64,000 nucleotides of DNA. It comes from Scolanthus callimorphus (taxonomy: Eukaryota; Cnidaria; Anthozoa; Actiniaria; Edwardsiidae). The notes beneath the pieces were generated by a model that worked only from the letters and a program-made list of their open reading frames with translations, made no database searches and was not told the DNA's origin. A program made the position numbers and the translations under genes. This document shows, piece after piece, positions 40,475 to 52,526 of the stretch. Position 1 is the stretch's first letter, and each line of letters begins with the position of its first letter. Where the stretch lies: the NCBI GenBank assembly GCA_033964015.1, contig CM066924.1:9211077-9275076 (forward strand), read 5' to 3'.

Positions 40475-43400
40475 TAGTGCAGCCGCTTGGTGCAGAAAAA
40501 ATGCTGAATTGTTCAATTTTATGGCAAAGCTACCAAATTTGGCACAAATAATGCTAACCACCCATAGATTAATATTACATATGGCCCCACCCGGGGTCCT
40601 CCCTGGATCCATCCCATAATTTCAGTTTCAGACGCGGGTAAGGTTGCTCATTGAAAAATGTAGATTATCTGTCTATTTCAAAAATTTATGTGTATAACCT
40701 TCCATTGGCTCTAAGCAGGGTCCTGAAGGGGTAAAACGGGAGCCGGGATTCGCCTTTTTTTAGGCCGGGAAAACGGGATTTGGGTTACCGGGAACGGGAT
40801 TTGTCTACCGGGAATGGGAATCAAGATGCTTCAACGGGAACGAGATTTTTCAAATCTCTCCTTGTATATCCTGTGTATCCTAATAAAAAGTCGACAATTT
40901 ATACCATTTTACGCATTTTAAGACTGTTTAGAGTATCCTAACAGCAGGCTACCTGAAAATAGAATTACACTTCTCGCCCCTTCTAAATCAAGACCCTCGT
41001 TTTGCTTTTTTTGGTCCCTCGGAATCTGCGAGGTTTTGGTCAACGGTTTGATAACTTGGCATTAGGCATTTTCAAAACGGCGGGACCACTTTTTGAATAG
41101 AATCGTATGATATATCTCTTGTATCAAAATTGAGGACCAGATATCATACGGAGAGAGGATCATTTCATTTTGGGGCGAGCGAAAGGGGGGAACTCTCGAA
41201 ACCTGAAGCCCTGGAAGGGGGGATCACAAGAAATTTCCTGCGGAGTTATTCCAGCAATTTCTATATCATTTGCATTTTTGTAGTTCTCTTCTTTCAATAC
41301 GTTAAAAATTTCGCATAAGGAAGAACATGTATATTGCGTTTGAGATCTCCCGCAAACCACAATATGCTCGTGCCGTTTAAATGGAATGCCCGTTACAAGA
41401 ACATTTGTATCTTGGCAAGGAAAAACAAACTCCCCGCGAAAAGCCCTCCAGTGATCGGCCTGGCAGGCAATTACTATGTTCGAAACAAGCCCGTAAGCGT
41501 GAGATCGACGTTACAAACATAGAAATTCATCAGTAGGGCGGCAAATATGACGATTTCGTCATTTGCGTCGTGCACAAAGAATACAAACTACAGGCTTCAT
41601 TTGCTACACACAAAAAAATGCAATGTTCATCTACCTTTTTTCTGGGCTTGATGAAATTCGTTTATCAATTAAAACAGGGCGCGCTTCACGCGCAACAGAA
41701 GAGAAATTCCTGTAAAATATAATATCCCATTAGTTCAAATAGGGGGATCACGAAAAGCCTTTATAGTGATAGGCCTGGCGGACAATCACTATGTTGGAAA
41801 GAAATCGACATTACAAGCATAGCAATTCGTCATTTGGTTGCAATAATAACAATTCCGTCATTTGCGGCGTGCATGAACAAACCTACAGGAGCAAGAGATA
41901 GTACTGATAAAAGCAGGAATCAGTCAATTTTGACATCACAGTTTTCGTGCGCCGGGATTTTACCGACTGGTCCTACCGGGAACGGGATTTTACCTAACGG
42001 GAACGGGATTTTGCGAAAAAAACGGCCGGGAAACGGGATTGGGTCCCCCCCTTCAGGACCCTGTCTAAGGAATATGGTTGTTACAAAATATCCCATAATT
42101 TTTACTTTTAAGGTGGTTCGGGAGAAAAAAAAAATAACCATTAATAAATTCTCGCAAGGGTATTATCTACGTGCTAGAACCACCAAAATTCACACAAAGA
42201 ACAATAACTATCCAAAGATTAAATCGACACATGGCTCCACCTGTGATCCGCCCTGCATCCCATAATTTCAGTTTCAGCTGTCGGTAAGGTTGCTTATTAA
42301 AAATGTACTTATCTGCTTATGTTGAAAGTTTTATGCTTGCATCCTTTCATTAGCTCAAGGAATGTGGTTATTACAAGAAATCCCATAATATTTACTTTTA
42401 AGGTGGCTCGGGAGAAAACACAATAATGATAAATAAAGTCATTAAAAAAATTTTCCTTTTTTTTTATGCAATTTTAAGTCGTATATCCTTTCATTAGCAT
42501 CCAGGAATGTGGTTGTTACAGAATATCCCATACTTTTTACTTTAAAGGTGGCTCGGGAGAAAATATGAAATAGTCATCAATAAAGTCTCGCAAGGGTTTT
42601 AGTTATGTGCTACAGCCACCTAAATCGAACAAAGAATAGTAACTTACCAAACATTTAAACTATGTTTTTCCTTTTTACAATGTTTTAACTTTCCGCTCCA
42701 TCCCTGAAAACACTTTACCATGGACGTAAGTGTGTTCTAAAAAAACACGTCGGGGATTTTTGAAATTTTAAAAAGAGCCGATTTTAGAGCCAGAATGTAG
42801 AAAAAATTCTTGAAAAGGAAATCGAATCTTAGTCAACGCTAATATGGGGTCAATGAATGAAAATTGCAAATACTGGCGAGGTTATAACTCTAAAAAGTTG
42901 AACTGATGCATCGGAAAGGGAACTCCATAAAAAAGTTTGATAAACAAATTATACCATAGTTTAGCCCAGGATATAAGCTTTAAAATGATACGACCATTTT
43001 TGTGTGAAATTATGCCATTTTAACCAAAAAAGTACCCCGAAGGTAGTCCGTAAACGTAAGGTGTCTAAATGAACAAAAAACAACTTTGCTATCATAAATG
43101 CTATTTCAATGCTTTAGATAACTTAAATGCAGCCTCTAATCACTATTCTAAAACACAAAAAGGACAAAAACAGATATGGAAACAGATAGATTCTCCATCT
43201 CCGTAACCTCAAGATTTTATTAACTTTTACTAGACAAATGAAGTGTGGAAATTACTAAATTGTTGTCTTGAGCTAAACAATTGCCCACCTGTTTTGAAAT
43301 GAATGAATACCATTTCAGGAGGGTAGGAAAACAAATAATATTTGGTATACTTTCTTGTAGTATTAGAAGAGCGAAGTGGTACCCAAATAGATCAAAGGAG

Positions 43401-45394
43401 GATGGCTGGAAATGTTCATTACAATCATTGTTTTTGCTGGTTTGTTATTTGAGGCTTCATCTCAAAATCAGAATTGCTTGGACATCCCTTCATTTAAATT
43501 GTCATGAATTGTATTTTACACCCGATAGTCAACATAAGAAACCACGTTGGAAAATAGGCCAAACTGATTTTACCCTACACCCTGCCTTTGTCACGCTCTG
43601 CCATGTAAAGCAATCGGCTACCATGGTTACAAAATATTTCAAACGAACTGTTCCAAGTTGGGGGGCAACCATAACGAATAACTGTGCTGGATATTTTCTC
43701 TTGTGAGAACATTTGTTTTGCTGTCAGACCGATGTTTAAGTGCCCTGGCCCATCAAATCTGCAGCAAAATGAAAGCGTTTACCCTTTGACGTTGTGTAAA
43801 CATCTGGAGCACTAACAGCAGGAGAACAAACAAATGGTACAATTGCAGGCAAGCCTTGTGTGTACGCAGGAAAGTATTATTGCGCTCAGATTTTATGACG
43901 TGCTTCCGCTTTGGTGGTAGTGGCTAAAACAACTTGAGGCAATCTCAAAGGTTTTCGTATGAAATGAAATGGGCAAAGTAACCCCAAAGATGACTACAGC
44001 GTACGTCGAAGGCTTTTGCCTCCTCAACATAGTAAACAGGATTAAAGATTATAACCCCTCTGAATCTTGTAAGGAAGTACAGGCAGAAACATATAAGTGA
44101 GTTGAAACGTGTAACAAACATACATTGCTTTAGTGCTAATCTGCGGAATATTCGCAGAATCAATAATTGAACTGATTTTGAAAATGTTGTTGAAGGACTT
44201 CAAGATGTTAGTATGTTAGTATATTATCACTTACCACTATTGCTCTACTTTATTCGAAGCGAAAAAATGAAATATTATCAAGAGAAAACCTGCTTGGGCA
44301 AGCAGGCGAGAGTTCATTATTCACCAGATATGTCATAAACTCGCTACGAATAATCCGCAGCTTGGTTCACCGTTGCTTGTTTCAACTAAGTTATATGTTT
44401 CTGGTACAGGGGAAAAACAAGACAGTTTAACTCAATTTTTTTTTGTGAATATTGAAGTTTTTACTCTTAGTACTTATTGACTAATCTAAAAACAAAACAA
44501 TTGTCATCATGTTATCTCGAAGGTTTACTCTATCGTTAACTTTACAAATTATGGGATGTTTTCAATCCCTTAAATCTTTATCACACAAGTAATGACATCA
44601 ACATTACATTTGTATAATTAACACACATATCCACTTATTTTTCTTATGAGCCACCTTAACAATTTAAAAGCAAATTATAGCATGGAACCAGGGCGGAACC
44701 CGGGCGAGCCATGTGTTGATTTAATTTTGTATAGTTATTCTCGCTCGTGCGAATTTTGGTGGCTCTAGCATGTAAAAAATACCCATGCAAGACTTTATGA
44801 ATAATTATTTAGTATTGTTCCCGAGCCACCTTAAAAGTTAAAATTATGGGACATTTTGTAACAACCACATTCCTTGGAGCTAATGAAAGGATGTAAGCAC
44901 AAAATTTGCGAAATAGACAGATCAATACATTTTTTATAAGTACCTAACCGACAGCTAAAACTGAAATTATGGGATGCAGGGCAGATCCCTGGTGGAGCCA
45001 TGCGTCGATTAAATCTTTGAATAGTTATTGTTCTTTGTGGGAATTTTGGTGGCTCTAGCACGTAGATAATAGCCTTGCAAGACTTTGTTAATAATTATAT
45101 TATTTTTTTCTCCCGAGCCACCTTAAAAGTAAAAATTATGGGATATTTTGTAACAACCACATTCTTTGGAGTTAATGGAAGGATATACACATAAATTTTT
45201 TTAAATAGACAGATACATACATTTTTCAATGAGCAACCTTACCGGCGTCTAAAACTGAAATTATGGGATGGATCCAGGGCGGACCCCGGGTGGGGCCATA
45301 TGTAATATTAATCTATGGGTGGTTAGCATTATTTGTGCCAAATTTGGTAGCTTTGCCATAAAACTGAACAATTTTGCACCAAGCGGCTGCACTA
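40475..45394. mobile_element. 4.9-kb element with long, internally repetitive inverted arms
   Basis: The left arm (40475-42665, interrupted by 40716-42063) and right arm (44640-45394) are inverted copies. Outermost words are TAGTGCAGCCGCTTGGTGCA / TGCACCAAGCGGCTGCACTA. Each arm repeats a unit of about 150-290 bp that includes TTTTAAGGTGGCTCGGGAGA, ATCCCATAATTTCAGTTT and TGTGGTTGTTACA; GGTGGCTCGGGAG occurs after TTAA near 42113, 42403 and 42548, and inverted near 44650, 44826 and 45115. The core (42670-44640) has frames at 43281-43706 (plus, 141 codons) and 43945-44163 (minus) that I cannot identify. The TTAA-GGTGGCTC motif links it to the foldback at 38294-39937 and so to Kolobok-like transposons. 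Confidence 0.6.
40716..42063. mobile_element. 1,348-bp element with CAGGGTCC ends and 6-bp target duplication
   Basis: The termini CAGGGTCCTGAAGGGG and CCCCTTCAGGACCCTG are exact inverted repeats, flanked by TCTAAG at 40710-40715 and 42064-42069. The reconstructed empty site, GGCTCTAAGGAAT, matches the equivalent point in sister arm copies (CTCAAGGAAT, CTCCAAAGAAT). Subterminal stretches repeat ACGGGAT / CCGGGAACGGGAT many times at both ends. The middle includes R2-like sequence (41340-41695). No transposase is visible. CAGGG ends recall hAT elements, but the usual hAT duplication is 8 bp; 6 bp would fit hAT6 or IS3EU-like groups. Confidence 0.75.
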
Positions 45395-46550
45395 TCTTTT
45401 CAGTAAAGAAACTAGACCGTTTGCATAAAAAAATAAGCAAATTATATAAGGACACGAAAATTAGGGATCCAAAACAGATTTCGACATTGATCAGGCTCGA
45501 CGGATGGGCGAGGGCCATAGCTATCCGCAATGCATCTTGGGAACAATTCGCCAGCTGATATCGCGCATCTATGCTAGTGGTCGCTTGAAGAACGGACAAC
45601 GAATAGAAAGCGAGGTTCAAAACCGTCGAAATTTTGTTTCAAGTGAATGCGGCGTGAAAATACTTTTGCTCGCAAGTTACAGTGGTTGTTTTCACGGCTC
45701 GACTTTCCTAGAAATGAACTTGACCGGAAGCGTCGCGCATGGTTAGCTGTGGATTTACGGGAAATTGTTTTCTCGGGCAGTACTGGAAAAATACAGATCT
45801 CGGGCTCGCCCAGAGGCTCGGTCCGTGAAGTTAAATTTCAGCCCTCAAATCTTAAAAATTTCAGTAATGCCCTCGCGCTCGGTTACTAAGTAGTATGAAT
45901 CTGTAGGAACGAATGATTAGATGTAAATTGTTCTAATTGACTATCTATTAATCGTCCCGTGTTTACGTGTTATACATAGTAAACTCCTTTCTTTACTCAA
46001 ATGCCCCTCTCATTGTCTCAGCGAGAATAATTTATGGGAAAGGTCAATTTTGACCTCGCACGATCGATACACTGCGAGCCGAGGCGTGGCGCTAGACAAA
46101 AACCACTCACAGAGGAGAAAACACAGCTGAATCGACAGAATAACACTTTATTCTCCCAAAACTCAGAGGAAGGGTCAGGATTAAAATGAATTTAACAAAC
46201 TTCAATTGGCGGTCTTGATTGACTCAAGTAACAGGCCTACGCCCGAAAATACGCCAGATTATGAGTAGAATATAAAACGGGAATAAAAAAGGACGGACGC
46301 AGCACCTGCTAACTGAGTCGAATTAAGACCGTCCGAAGACAGTATGAAGGTAGGTTAACTGTATGTTCAAACCCCTATGATAGCGTAGTTAGATAGCGTT
46401 AGCATAGTGAAGCGAACAAAGCGAGGAATTGAATTTGGCGTTGTTACGACATAATGCACCCATACAACAACCAATTCTTTGTATTCAGTCACGTGACTTT
46501 TTCGAACGCTTTCACTTCCGGCCTGGGAAGTGGTGGTCAGACAAAACAAA
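45395..46550. other. Gene-free stretch
   Basis: No recognised gene. Overlapping plus frames at 45504-45746 and 45647-45889 have no known motif. Around 46426 a single diverged unit of the tandem repeat described at 47120-47633 appears (GGAATTGAATTTGGCG), so that repeat once extended further or was seeded here. Confidence 0.4.
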
Positions 46551-46900
46551 ATGGCCGCCGTGGTGCAAGGATCGGCTGAGATTTTATCGGAATATGCTGA
46601 CGGTTTAGAGGGAATGGTCAGCACAGATATCTTCAGAAAGTACAATTATGTCAAAGGATCGACCCCTACGCACTGAAAAGAAAGATTCCTCAAGTGGAGT
46701 TCCCTGACATATCGTACAACAGACGTCCTTGTATACTGCAAAGCAGGCGAAAGCCTGGAAAAGTATGGAGGCATACAAATTCTCTGTTTGTGGCTGGATG
46801 AAGGATCTCGCTATAAAGGCTTTGAAGAACAAATGTAGCACCGTTTTTGCCAGATTAAAGTGTGCTTTTATGCACTCGTTTTGCGAAGACGCGTATTTCT
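46551..46900 (+). pseudogene. Fragment resembling the N-terminus of a cnidarian SWIM/YqaJ-type protein
   Basis: A well-placed ATG (AACAAAATGGCC) opens a 41-residue frame, MAAVVQGSAEILSEYADGLE onward, stopping at 46674. The neighbouring frame then carries IDPYALKRKIPQVEFPDI (about 46660-46711) and a third frame YTAKQAKAWKSMEAYKFSVC with GWMKDL (about 46735-46812). In this order (alanine-rich start, 'DPY-x-L', 'P-x-VE-x-PDI', 'KAWKSMEAYKF-x-x-GW') they resemble the N-terminal region of a family that is expanded in corals and carries SWIM zinc-finger and YqaJ-like nuclease domains further on. Those later domains are not seen here. Two frameshifts and the missing remainder make it a decayed fragment. 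The identification is from memory of the pattern, not from alignment. Confidence 0.4.
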
Positions 46901-47119
46901 CTTCACGTTCTCTTTGGTGTAAACAAACCACACTCCGTTTCTAAGTGAACTTCGTTCTTCCCTTTTAGGTCAACTATTCTCAAAGATCAACAGAAACACC
47001 TCCTAAAATCGTCGTAAATATTGCTAGTTTGTCATATAAATTGAATAAAAACAACGTGTTGGATTGCGTAGCGATCAAATAGTCGCAACGAGTAAACAAA
47101 CCGAGAGAATTAAGCAGTA

Positions 47120-47624
47120 CTTGAAGCAGACAAGCCGAGAAATTGAATATGGCGGTGTTACAAAAACACTCATACAACAAACCAATCGGAGAAATTAGCA
47201 TTACTATGAAGATCATTTTCTCTTGTATGAAGCCAACAAGCCGAAAAATTGAATTTGGCGGTGTTACAGAAACACTCATAAACTAACCAATCGGAGAATT
47301 TAGCATTATTATGAAGCCAACAAGCCGAGAAAATTGAATTTGGCGGTGTTACAACAACACATACTGTAACTAACCAATTGTAGGATTTAGCATTATTATG
47401 AAGCCAACAAACCGAGAAATTGAATTTGGCTGGGTGTTACAAAAACACTCATACAACTAACCAATCGGAGAATTTAGCATTACTATGAAGCCAACAAACC
47501 GAGAAATTGAATTTGGCGGGGGTGTTACAAAAACACTCATACAACTAACCAATCGGAGAATTTAGCATTACTATGAAGCCAACAAACCGAGAAATTGAAT
47601 TTGGCGGTGTTATAAAAACACTCA
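47120..47624. repeat. Tandem array, unit about 85 bp (left part)
   Basis: About six units of AAGCCAACAARCCGAGAAAT, TGAATTTGGCGGTGTTACAA, AAACACTCATACAACTAACC and AATCGGAGAATTTAGCATTA. The array stops in mid-unit at CACTCA where the 4.6 kb element starts and resumes at 52184 with the same six bases. A frame at 46980-47279 crosses it incidentally. Confidence 0.8.
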
Positions 47625-48590
47625 CAGGAGGGTTTACCGGAGCCGTTCCTCAAAAAAACCGTTCCCCATAAAGATGATCTGCTGGCTGGAAATTACGAAT
47701 CTAGAGACCTTCCTGGCTGAGATTTTTAACATACTGGTTCCCGGCTAGGAAATTTAACCAAATGTTACACGTCCTGGCTGGATTTCTTAACCGCATGCTG
47801 GCTGCTCGCTGTTGGCTGTTGTTGCGTGATGTTGACTTCATTATTTAGCTGGCAAGTACTTCACTTCCGCCGGCCGATCTAGCGAAAGTAAATTATTAAC
47901 GAAACACAATGAGGTGTCAATGACCAATGACTGCAGTTTTGGCTGTCACAATGACAGTTTGAATAAGGGTCTGAATGAAAGGCGGTTGGGCCAAGTTCAG
48001 GATATGGCGGCCGCTCGCTCGTGGTCCCCTTTCCCTTTGTGCTTGCTACGCAGGCTAAGGATAGCGAGCTCAATAGATATTTAGTGCCCCAGAGCTTAGA
48101 CAGAGTACAGCCTTTGTTTCACCCTATGCATTTACAGCATTTACGTAAAGGTAAGATTGTATTTGCCTTTTTCAAGATCGTATGCACAAATTTCAGTCTT
48201 TGTGATGATAGTCACTATGCAATTTCGCAGAGTCGAATTATTGAGGTATCAAAGTTGGGCTCCTGATCAAAGTTAGTGAAGCCGGGGTGCCGCAGAGTGG
48301 TGGGTAAACTTGGGTAAAGTTACGCGGTTTCTTATTGAGGTAGGGGCGCGCAGTGAGCCAGGACGTCTCTAAGGTAAGAACTTCTCTGACGCGACTAGGA
48401 AGTACATAATGCATATACTAGCATTCTCTCTTCAACGAAGGTCATTTGATGTTTAGTCGATTCTTACTTCACGACATATCCCACTTGTCAAGCTTTTTGT
48501 TGTTTTAAGAAAATCTAAAGTCAATATTCAATTCACGGTTCGATATATGCCAGATACTTTTCATCTGCTCCTCGTTCATTATTCTGGTAT

Positions 48591-49221
48591 CGGCAGGTCC
48601 AAAATGCAGACTGAAAAATGCATACCGGAAAATGCATACCAGGTCTATTCTCTCTGAAAACTCAAAAGAACAGTTTTATTTCATTGTGTGACGGTATGGC
48701 TAGCACATAAATTATATTACAACACTGACAAACTGCGGTAAAAGGCAGAAATTTGTTGTTAAAGAATTTCGACTGTCAGGATGCCGTTACTATGTAGACG
48801 ATTGTTTTATCTTTTACATCTCAAGGTCATTTTCATCTCCGATCTTGCACGCAAATTTCAGGAATTTCCATAGAAAAGAAACGATATCATTATTTTACCG
48901 CTATTTTAGCTTACATTTGCCTTTGCTAATTAAAAGAAAACTACAACTACGATTCAATATGTTTCAGGTGTGCTTTTGATAGAAAATATCTATCGGTTTA
49001 TACAGCAGAGCTGTCAAAACATAAGCCGGGCTTTTAATTCTTTGCAGCCTGCTACTCTTTTTGAGCAGCCGCCTACTTCAAAACATTATATCGGGAAATG
49101 AAAATCTATCGGGATGTAAAAATCTATCGGGCCAGTGACAATCTATTTGCATTTTCCGATCTGCATTTTCCAGTCTGCATTTTCCGGTCTGCATTTTCTG
49201 GTATGCATTTTGGACCTGCCG
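48591..49221. mobile_element. 631-bp element with 10-bp target duplication
   Basis: The ends CGGCAGGTCCAAAATGCAGA and TGCATTTTGGACCTGCCG are inverted. They are flanked by ATTCTGGTAT at 48581-48590 and 49222-49231. Subterminal repeats include four direct copies of TCTGCATTTTCC-like words near the right end and three of AAAATCTATCGGG at about 49095-49140. A frame at 49098-49295 reads through these and is not a gene. A duplication of 9-10 bp fits the Mutator-like group. Confidence 0.8.
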
Positions 49222-49835
49222 ATTCTGGTATGATGTTAATTGAGCAACTGCAAGTAGATCCTACAGAAATGTTTGTCAGGCAACTGAATCTATAGTAGCA
49301 ATAGCTTTTTTTTTGGGAGACCCTCCCTCATGTGAATAGTCTCTGGGATAACCCTGTGTTTGTGCTTGCTTGCGATGTTTCCGCGCAGTGACCCCTAGTT
49401 TTTTCAGCAATCACACCGCAGTGGAAACAGATGGGTATTCATTGATCTAAGGAAGCAGTGCTAATTGCTTTGTGTGATGTAGCTTACACAACAGCATCTT
49501 TTGATAAGGGACATTTTTTCGGTAGATAATAAACTTGTCAATCAAATGGAGCACGCAGTATTTTCGATGTATAAAAACTTCGTTCTTCTTTCTACGAACT
49601 TCTGCGACGTGGATTACCTTTCTGGTCAACACTTAGCGTTGTTAGTGGCTAAGTGAATGAATATCAATATTTTACGTTGGCAGAGGAGTATTGCCAGTCT
49701 GCCGAAAGTTTCTTTCCTTATTAGTAACAGAAGTCTCCGGGATGCTTGAGATGTTTCTAGCACACCGCAAGGGAAGTCAAGCAATTCGCTACTCAACCCT
49801 TAGATAACAAAGCACAAAATGATAATAAGCGGTTC

Positions 49836-51490
49836 ATGCCACTCAAGTGCACGATTTTTTTTTTTTTAGGCTTTTTGGGTAAAATATGTGCATTTTAGTG
49901 TTACAGCAAAAATGTTTACGAACCTTCAACATTGTTTTAGGTTTGCGAACTTTATGCGAGTAACACTATACTTGCATTTCATGCCACTCAAGTGCACGAT
50001 TTTTTTTATTTTAGGCGTTTTGGGTAAAATATGGGCATTTTAGTGTTACAGCAAAAATGTTTACGAACCTTCAACATTGTTTTAGGTTTGCGAACTTTAT
50101 GCGAGTAACACTATACTTGCATTTCTTGTCACTAGTGCACGATTTTTTTTTTTTTGTTTTAGGCTTTTGGGTAAAATATGTACATTTTAGTGTTACAGCA
50201 AAAATGTTTACGAACCTTCAACATTGTTTTAGGTTTGCGAACTTTATGCGAGTAACACTATACTTGCATTTCATGCCAGTCAAGTGCACGATTTTTTTAA
50301 ATTTTGTTTTAGGCTTTTGGGGTAAAATAATGTGCATTTTAGTGTTACAGCAAAAATGTTTACGAACCTTCAACATTGTTTTAGGTTTGCGAACTTTATG
50401 CGAATAACACTATACTTGCATTTCATGCCACTCAAGAGTGCACGATTTTTTTATTTTAGGCTTTTTGGGTAAAATATGTGCATTTTAGTGTTACAGCAAA
50501 AATGTTTACGAACCTTCAACATTGTTTTAGGTTTGCGAACTTTATGCGAGTAACACTATACTTGCATTTCATGCCACTCAAGTGCACAATTTTTTTTATT
50601 TTTGTTTTAGGCTTTTTCGGTAAAATATGTGCATTTTAGTGTTACAGCAAAAATGATTACGAACCTTCAACGTTGTTTTAGGTTTGCGAACTTTATGCGA
50701 GTAACACTATACTTGCATTTCATGCCAGTCAAGTGCACGATTTTTTTAAATTTTGTTTTAGGCTTTTTGGGTAAAATCATGTGCATTTTAGTGTTACAGC
50801 AAAAATGTTTACGAACCTTCAACATTGTTTTAGGTTTGCGAACTTTATGCGAGTAACACTATACTTGCATTTCATGCCACTCAAGAGTGCACGATTTTTT
50901 TATTTTAGGCTTTTTGGGTAAAATATGTGCATTTTAGTGTTACAGCAAAAATGTTTTACGAACCTTCAACATTGTTTTAGGTTTGCGAACTTTATGCGAG
51001 TAACACTATACTTGCATTTCATGCCAGTCAAGTGCACGATTTTTTTGATTTTTTTTTACTTTTTGGGTAAAATATGTGCATTTTAGTGTTACAGCAAAAA
51101 TGTTTACGAACCTTCAACGTTGTTTTAGGTTTGCGAACTTTATGCGAGTAACACTATACTTGCATTTCATGCCACTCAAGTGCACGATTTTTTGATTTTT
51201 TTTTTTACTTTTTGGGTAAAATATGTGCATTTTAGTGTTACAGCAAAAATGTTTACGAACCTTCAACGTTGTTTTAGGTTTGCGAACTTTATGCGAGTAA
51301 CACTATACTTGCATTTCATGCCACTCAAGTGCACGATTTTTTTGATTTTTTTTTTTTTACTTTTTGGGTAAAATATGTGCATTTTAGTGTTACAGCAAAA
51401 ATGTTTACGAACCTTCAACGTTGTTTTAGGTTTGCGAACTTTATGCGAGTAACACTATACTTGCACTTCACGCCACTCAAGTGCAAGACA
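49836..51490. repeat. Tandem array of about 145-150 bp units, 11-12 copies
   Basis: The unit is ATGCCACTCAAGTGCACGAT, a poly-T tract of 7-13 bases, TTTTAGGCTTTTTGGGTAAA, ATATGTGCATTTTAGTGTTA, CAGCAAAAATGTTTACGAAC, CTTCAACATTGTTTTAGGTT and TGCGAACTTTATGCGAGTAA. Copies are over 95 percent alike by eye apart from the poly-T length, which argues for recent expansion or ongoing homogenisation. The poly-T plus TTTTAG resembles a splice acceptor but no coding exon follows. Frames of 60-116 codons are produced by the repeat. Confidence 0.9.
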
Positions 51491-52183
51491 TTTTGATTTT
51501 AAAATGTGCATTTAATAAGTAGTCTAGTCACGTGTCTATTTCACTTAAATTCGTAATAAATGAAGTGATATCGATAAACATAGCTTTGAAAAATCCTGGG
51601 TTCGGCGTTGGTCAAGTTTGTGCGAACTACTCATTAAAACACGTCTTCCCTGCTAGCAGAGGCCTCTTGTGATTTCATGTCATTTTCTATTGATAATGTG
51701 GTTAGTAGTTTGTTCTCACGAGTGGTATTGTATTCGTTCAATTTAGCAAATTCTTCCAACAGGTGTATGGAAGTAGTAGTGTTTTCCCCCATCTTCATAT
51801 ATTATACCGAGCTCAATACAGGTTGCTTATTTGAGAATTGGAAATAGAGCATCGCATTGTAGTAGTTCTATAGTTTCGATTCGCAAATCCCAATGCAACA
51901 TTTTATTTTTGCTGGCTGCTGGCAAAAAAGTACATTTAATCATTTTTGGTGCTGGCTGGCAAATAACAGTACATCAGGCACATGGTGGCTGGCAACGCTT
52001 GTTACTCTAGGTGAGTGCTGGCTAGGAATAAAGTATAAAGGGCACTCCCTGGCTGGCTTTGAGGAACGGATTATTTTTTCCCACGAAGATTAATAATTAG
52101 CTTATTAATGGTTGCAAGTACTCTTAAAGATGTTTTTGCTATGTTTTGATTAAATAAGAGAAAATGTTCGTTGAGCCCTCCTG

Positions 52184-52410
52184 CACTCATAACCAATAGG
52201 AGAATTTAGCATTACTGACCATTACTATGAAGCCAACAAGGCGAGAAATTGAATTTGGCGGTGTTATAAAAACACTCATACAACGAACCAATCGGGGAAT
52301 TTAGCATTACTGACCATTACTATGAAGCCAACAAACCGAGAAATTGAATTTGGCGGTGTTACAAAAACACTCATACAACGAACCAATCGGGGAATTTAGC
52401 CATGAAGCTA
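52184..52410. repeat. Tandem array, unit about 85 bp (right part)
   Basis: Continuation of the array at 47120-47624 after the 4.6 kb insertion, with two and a half units. Two of them carry a short extra duplication CATTACTGACCATTACTATG. Landmarks are the same (GAAATTGAATTTGGCGGTGT, CCAATCGGGGAATTTAGC). Confidence 0.8.
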
Positions 52411-52526
52411 CGGCGACGTACGAACCAACACCAAACAAAATTCATGACCAAGACACCCGCGTCCCGACGTTGGTTTTCGAAAAGACCACGATATTGTGAA
52501 ATCTACGGCTTAAATCACCCTGAGAG

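Larger units (their letters stand above)
47625..52183. mobile_element. 4,559-bp element with CAGGAGGG ends and 6-bp target duplication
   Basis: The element starts CAGGAGGG and ends CCCTCCTG, with CACTCA duplicated at 47619-47624 and 52184-52189. Because it interrupts an 85-bp tandem array in mid-unit, the borders are firm. Further in, CCGTTCCTCAAA occurs inverted at both ends, while GCTGGCTGG-like words recur at both ends in the same orientation. Contents: an embedded 631 bp transposon (48591-49221), an 11-12-unit tandem array (49836-51490) and unique sequence with a frame at 48021-48266 (81 codons, unidentified). No transposase is recognisable. It shares the CAGG start and 6-bp duplication with the element at 40716-42063. 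Confidence 0.75.

Noticed and set aside
40236..40619. 127-codon plus-strand frame
   Set aside because: Its last third is the inverted arm of the 4.9-kb element, and the same codons appear in the mirrored frame at 45261-45620.
43281..43706. 141-codon frame in the core of the 4.9-kb element, considered as a transposase remnant
   Set aside because: I see no DDE/D signature or zinc-finger pattern. It remains unidentified and is mentioned only within the element.
40475..45394. CACTA-type transposon because the outermost bases read TAGTG...CACTA
   Set aside because: The orientation is reversed relative to genuine CACTA elements (CACTA...TAGTG), and there is no clear 3-bp duplication.
49836..51490. 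Tandem array considered as a CRISPR array
   Set aside because: The whole 145-150-bp unit is repeated with no unique spacers, and the setting is eukaryotic.
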